Assembly (NCBI GenBank): GCA_900764725.1
Contig: CAAFPB010000431.1
Span: 1-15,525 of the forward strand
Direction: 5' to 3'
Length of the DNA: 15,525 nt
DNA from: an uncultured Catenibacterium sp.
GTDB taxonomy: Bacteria; Bacillota_I; Bacilli_A; Erysipelotrichales; Coprobacillaceae
Within the stretch, counting starts at the first letter, position 1, and every line of letters begins with the position of its first letter. The position numbers were made by a program, and so were the translations under genes. Of the stretch, positions 12,615-15,525 are shown one piece after another. Under the pieces are notes generated by a model. It had not been told where the DNA came from and ran no database searches. It saw only the letters and a program-made list of their open reading frames with translations.

Positions 12615-13814
12615 ATGCAATCACTTAGAGAACTTTATAAGATAGGAATTGGTCCTTCCTCATCTCATACTTATGGACCGATGAAGATCGCTGAAAGAAT
12701 CAAATCACTCTATCCAGATATGGAAAAGGTGCATGTTGATCTGTATGGTTCTTTATCTTTAACTGGTAAGGGACATTTAACAGATAAGATCATGCAGCAG
12801 ACATTTGCCCCTATACCATGTGATTTCTCTTTTAAGAGCGGTGAGTTACCTTACCATCCTAATGGGATGTTAGTCACAGTATATTGTGGTGGAGAAGCAT
12901 TAAAACCTATTGAAGCCTATTCTATTGGTGGAGGAGAAATCTATTTTAAGGGAGATTTAGAGGAAGAAAAGGTAGAAATCTATCCTCATCATACAATGCG
13001 TGAAGTTATTGATTATTGTGAAAATGAAGGATTATCACTTTATGATTATGTTTTACGTTTTGAAGATGAAAACTTTAAAGAATACTTATTTGAAGTTCTT
13101 GAAGCCATGTTTACCTGTGTAGAAAATGGGTTACATACACAGGGCATTTTACAAGGCAGTCTGCAGTTAAAAAGAGTGGCAGGTTCTATGTATCAGCAGG
13201 CTTTAAATACACATCATGAAATGGCTCAGGAACGTTTATTTATTGCTAGTTATGCTTATGCAGTTTCTGAAGAAAATGCAGATGGTCATATGATTGTCAC
13301 TGCACCAACATGTGGTGCAAGTGGTGTATTACCAGCTATTCTTTATTATGCACATCATCAGATGGGCTTGAAGAAGAGAGACTTAGTTAAAGCACTTGCG
13401 ATTGGTGGATTATATGGTAATACAGTGAAATATAATGCGACTATTGCAGGGGCAGATGGAGGATGTCAGGCAGAAGTAGGAACAGCATGCGCTATGGCTA
13501 GTGCCTCTATGGCCTGGATCAATGAGTTAAACAATAGTCTTATTGATTATGCAGCAGAAATGGGATTAGAACATAACTTAGGTCTCACATGTGACCCAGT
13601 AGGTGGTTATGTACAGATTCCTTGTATTGAAAGAAATGCCTTAGGTGCTCTACGTGCATATGATGCGGCTATGCTTGCAGGACAGTTAGGCTATGTACGT
13701 AAGAATAAAGTACCTTTCGATACTGTCGTGAGAGTTATGAAAGAAACAGGCAAAGACTTGAATGTGGCTTATAAAGAAACATCTCTAGGAGGCCTGGCTA
13801 AAGAATTGAAATAG
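12615..13814 (+). CDS. Single-chain iron-sulfur L-serine ammonia-lyase
   Basis: Deaminates L-serine to pyruvate and ammonia with an oxygen-labile [4Fe-4S] cluster. The beta-type domain is N-terminal, with the I-G-P-S-S-S-H-T substrate motif at residues 12-19. The alpha-type catalytic domain occupies roughly residue 170 onward. Three cluster cysteines fit: Cys284 (G-G-C-Q-A-E-V-G), Cys326 (L-T-C-D-P-V-G-G) and Cys337 (I-P-C-I-E-R-N-A). Their spacing (42 and 11) equals that of C343, C385 and C396 in the Legionella enzyme. At 399 residues it is shorter than E. coli SdaA (454). It ends in E-L-K without the C-terminal cysteine that is the fourth ligand in Legionella. Cys233 in A-P-T-C-G-A-S-G is not at the usual cysteine position. 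AAGGAGG at 12604-12610; no promoter is seen after the fructokinase terminator, so readthrough is likely. Confidence 0.92.
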   Translation: MQSLRELYKIGIGPSSSHTYGPMKIAERIKSLYPDMEKVHVDLYGSLSLTGKGHLTDKIMQQTFAPIPCDFSFKSGELPYHPNGMLVTVYCGGEALKPIEAYSIGGGEIYFKGDLEEEKVEIYPHHTMREVIDYCENEGLSLYDYVLRFEDENFKEYLFEVLEAMFTCVENGLHTQGILQGSLQLKRVAGSMYQQALNTHHEMAQERLFIASYAYAVSEENADGHMIVTAPTCGASGVLPAILYYAHHQMGLKKRDLVKALAIGGLYGNTVKYNATIAGADGGCQAEVGTACAMASASMAWINELNNSLIDYAAEMGLEHNLGLTCDPVGGYVQIPCIERNALGALRAYDAAMLAGQLGYVRKNKVPFDTVVRVMKETGKDLNVAYKETSLGGLAKELK

Positions 13815-13835
13815 TGTTTGCACTATTTCTTTTTT
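13808..13835 (+). terminator. Terminator after L-serine ammonia-lyase
   Basis: Stem GAAATAGTG (13808-13816) with CACTATTTC (13821-13829) around TTTG, then Ts 13830-13835. The stem contains the TAG stop codon. Confidence 0.9.
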
Positions 13836-13848
13836 AATAGGGGGAAGT

Positions 13849-15141
13849 ATGAAACAAAGATTTATTAAATATATATGTTTAAGCATATTAGGGGAAATGG
13901 CTATCTCATTTTATATACTTGCAGATACTTTCTTTATTGCCCAGGGAATAGGGGATCAAGGACTCACTGCATTGAATCTAGCTATACCTGTATTTAATTT
14001 TATTTATGGCATAGGACTGATGTTAGGAATAGGATCAGGGATTAGATTATCTATCTTAAAAATAGATAACAAGCATGATGAAATCAATCAGGTATTTAAT
14101 CATACAGTGCATTTAGGACTTGTAATAGGTGTACTATTTATGATTACAGGACTATTATATAGTCCTAATCTTGCAAGACTACTAGGAGCTAATGATGCAG
14201 TACTCAAAGATACAGTGATTTATCTAAGAACTATTATGATCTTTACACCTGCATTTATTTTCAATAATGCACTTAATGCATTAGTAAGAAATGACAACAA
14301 TCCGGCTCTTGCGACAACAGCTATGATAGTTGCATCACTTATGAATGTTGTATTAGATTATATATTTATATTCTTATGTCATATGGGAATGTTTGGGGCT
14401 GTATTTGCGACTAGTCTTGCACCTCTTATTGGTCTAAGTATTCTCTCTTTACACTTCATTAAAAGAAAGAATACATTCCATCTAGTAAAGCTTCATTTTC
14501 AGTTTTCTATTATACAAAGAATTATAAAATTAGGCTTTCCTTCTATGCTGATAGAGATATCAAGTGGTTTAGTTGTTCTTCTTTTTAATACACTTATATT
14601 AAAGATTACAGGCAATATTGGTGTAGCTGCCTATGGTGTAGTATGTAATATATGGCTTGTATGTATTGCGATATTCAATGGTCTCGCCCATGGCATGCAG
14701 CCTCTTACAAGTGAATCCTATGGATCTCATGATAGTAAGAATCTTATTATGTTAAGAAGAATGACTCTTACTATTTCATTGTTGTTATCTTTGATTATCT
14801 ACTTGACAGTCTTCACAAATGCCTCAATGATTACTTCTCTCTTCAATAAGACAAACAATCCAACATTATATAAACTTGCGATAGAAGGCTTTAAAATCAT
14901 GTTTATAGGCTTATTCTTTGCAGGGGTAAACATTGTCTTAACTACTTACTTTACTTCAATAGAGAGTGCTAAAATAGCTTCTACGCTTATTCTCTTACGT
15001 GGTGTGGTACTTATCGTACCTGCATCTATTATTCTTTCACAATTAGGGATGAAAGGAATCTGGGCTTCATTACCACTATCTGAAATAATCACTACTTGCG
15101 TAGGACTTACATATCTCAAACTTAAAAGAGCGATTGACTAA
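13849..15141 (+). CDS. MATE family multidrug/Na+ (H+) antiporter
   Basis: Polytopic efflux transporter of the MATE family (DinF/NorM-like branch), exporting drugs or metabolites against a cation gradient. The 430 residues hold about twelve hydrophobic segments in two related halves. Recognisable elements are A-D-T-F-F-I-A in the first helix region, G-I-G-S-G-I-R, the A-L-V-R-N-D-N-N-P loop of the first half, and N-G-L-A-H-G-M-Q-P with the following glycine-rich loop in the second. The N-terminal segment before the first helix is very short (M-K-Q-R-F-I-K) compared with many members, but a GGGGGA at 13840-13845 supports this start. No promoter is seen between the preceding terminator and the gene. 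The substrate cannot be read from sequence. Confidence 0.93.
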   Translation: MKQRFIKYICLSILGEMAISFYILADTFFIAQGIGDQGLTALNLAIPVFNFIYGIGLMLGIGSGIRLSILKIDNKHDEINQVFNHTVHLGLVIGVLFMITGLLYSPNLARLLGANDAVLKDTVIYLRTIMIFTPAFIFNNALNALVRNDNNPALATTAMIVASLMNVVLDYIFIFLCHMGMFGAVFATSLAPLIGLSILSLHFIKRKNTFHLVKLHFQFSIIQRIIKLGFPSMLIEISSGLVVLLFNTLILKITGNIGVAAYGVVCNIWLVCIAIFNGLAHGMQPLTSESYGSHDSKNLIMLRRMTLTISLLLSLIIYLTVFTNASMITSLFNKTNNPTLYKLAIEGFKIMFIGLFFAGVNIVLTTYFTSIESAKIASTLILLRGVVLIVPASIILSQLGMKGIWASLPLSEIITTCVGLTYLKLKRAID

Positions 15142-15150
15142 ATCGCTCTT
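15124..15150. terminator. Bidirectional terminator between the MATE gene and the small membrane gene
   Basis: A 10-bp perfect stem (15126-15135 with 15141-15150) has a GACTA loop. The MATE stop (15139-15141) straddles the loop and 3' arm; the last codons of MATE form the 5' arm. The minus strand has a TTTT run; the plus strand has only TT before AAATTC, so it may work better for the minus gene. Confidence 0.75.
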
Positions 15151-15454
15151 AAATTCTTTTTCTTAGTATTATATAGAGTATGATTGAAAGAAGAGGAATA
15201 AGGAGATACATTCCTACTATTATGAACATATTAGAAAGAGTACTAAAGACTTTTGTTTGTTCGTATAACATCATAGACATGGATATCATAGTATAGTGCA
15301 TCACAATTATACCAATGACTTCTACGCCTATAAGTAGATAAAATAACTTAGACATCTTTGCCTTTACTAATAGGAATGTAAGGAATAATGATACTATCAA
15401 TAAGGGTAGAAGCTTTATAAATAAGCTACTATAAAGAGCTTGAGAAACATTCAT
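15149..15454 (-). CDS. Hypothetical small three-helix membrane protein (101 aa)
   Basis: I do not recognise a family. The product is very hydrophobic, with three predicted transmembrane helices (roughly residues 10-30, 36-58 and 75-97), a Met-rich stretch between helices 2 and 3 (M-I-S-M-S-M-M-L) and a basic end R-K-R-I. A GTG at 15469 could extend it by five codons. The ATG at 15454 is preferred because AGGTG lies 6 bases before it, inside that extension. A TTTACT-17-TATAAT promoter precedes it at the window edge. Convergent with the MATE gene. Confidence 0.68.
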   Translation of the reverse strand: MNVSQALYSSLFIKLLPLLIVSLFLTFLLVKAKMSKLFYLLIGVEVIGIIVMHYTMISMSMMLYEQTKVFSTLSNMFIIVGMYLLIPLLSIILYIILRKRI

Positions 15455-15496
15455 AAGATTCACCTGCACTTTCGTTTATGTTTTCTCTCTATAATT

Positions 15497-15525
15497 ATTA
15501 TATGTATTATTTGAGAAAGAGTAAA
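15497..15525 (-). promoter_or_regulatory. Promoter of the small membrane protein gene
   Basis: On the minus strand TTTACT (15525-15520), a 17-base spacer and a perfect TATAAT (15502-15497), about 40 bases before the start codon. The -35 touches the window edge. Confidence 0.65.

Noticed and set aside
15455..15469. GTG start of the small membrane protein
   Set aside because: The extension contains the AGGTG that serves the ATG at 15454, and no ribosome site precedes the GTG.
1..15525. tRNA, rRNA, CRISPR array, prophage or complete insertion sequence
   Set aside because: No cloverleaf, repeat-spacer pattern, transposase or phage gene was seen on either strand. Apart from the possible IS end at the left edge and the T-box, the window is ordinary chromosomal housekeeping and metabolic genes.

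Overview
The window reads as a chromosomal stretch from a low-GC, anaerobic, fermentative Firmicute. The best guess is an Erysipelotrichia/Coprobacillaceae gut bacterium (Catenibacterium-like). This rests on AT-rich coding sequence, strong AGGAGG ribosome sites, a T-box leader, Spx, oxygen-sensitive pyruvate formate-lyase and an Fe-S L-serine dehydratase. No database search was possible, so the taxon is an inference.

Layout. Positions 1-80 look like the right end of an IS200/IS605-type element whose body lies outside the window. Next come ridA and uppP on the plus strand, then trpS on the minus strand behind a tRNA-Trp T-box leader. A block around 2741-5904 holds spx, a CYTH-domain triphosphatase (inverted), nadK, an RluD-type pseudouridine synthase and a small membrane protein. 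It recalls the Bacillus spx(yjbD)-yjbK-yjbN-yjbO neighbourhood without RelQ. A RodA-type SEDS glycosyltransferase follows on the minus strand. It is divergent from a two-gene unit made of a membrane-anchored EIIB-like protein lacking the phospho-cysteine and a glyoxalase I. Then come pflB with a regulatory upstream region of about 290 bases, pflA, a small unknown gene, a ROK fructokinase, a single-chain L-serine ammonia-lyase and a MATE transporter. A small three-helix membrane protein on the minus strand ends the window.

How the genes work together. PflB and PflA form the anaerobic pyruvate-to-acetyl-CoA plus formate step. Fructokinase (hexose entry) and serine dehydratase (serine to pyruvate) feed the same pyruvate pool, glyoxalase removes methylglyoxal from glycolysis, and RidA clears the reactive enamine/imine intermediates that serine/threonine dehydratases release. 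UppP and RodA belong to cell-wall synthesis.

Regulation. Nearly every transcription unit ends in a recognisable hairpin terminator. Several of these overlap stop codons or serve two convergent genes. The most striking layouts are a perfect palindrome between spx and the CYTH gene that makes both proteins end in K-A-G-L, a compact T-box Stem I, and a hairpin at 11324-11340 that spans a predicted transcription start and hides a Shine-Dalgarno. I see no clearly new multi-gene defence or mobile system. The items most worth following up are the degenerate EIIB protein and these unusual RNA and terminator layouts.
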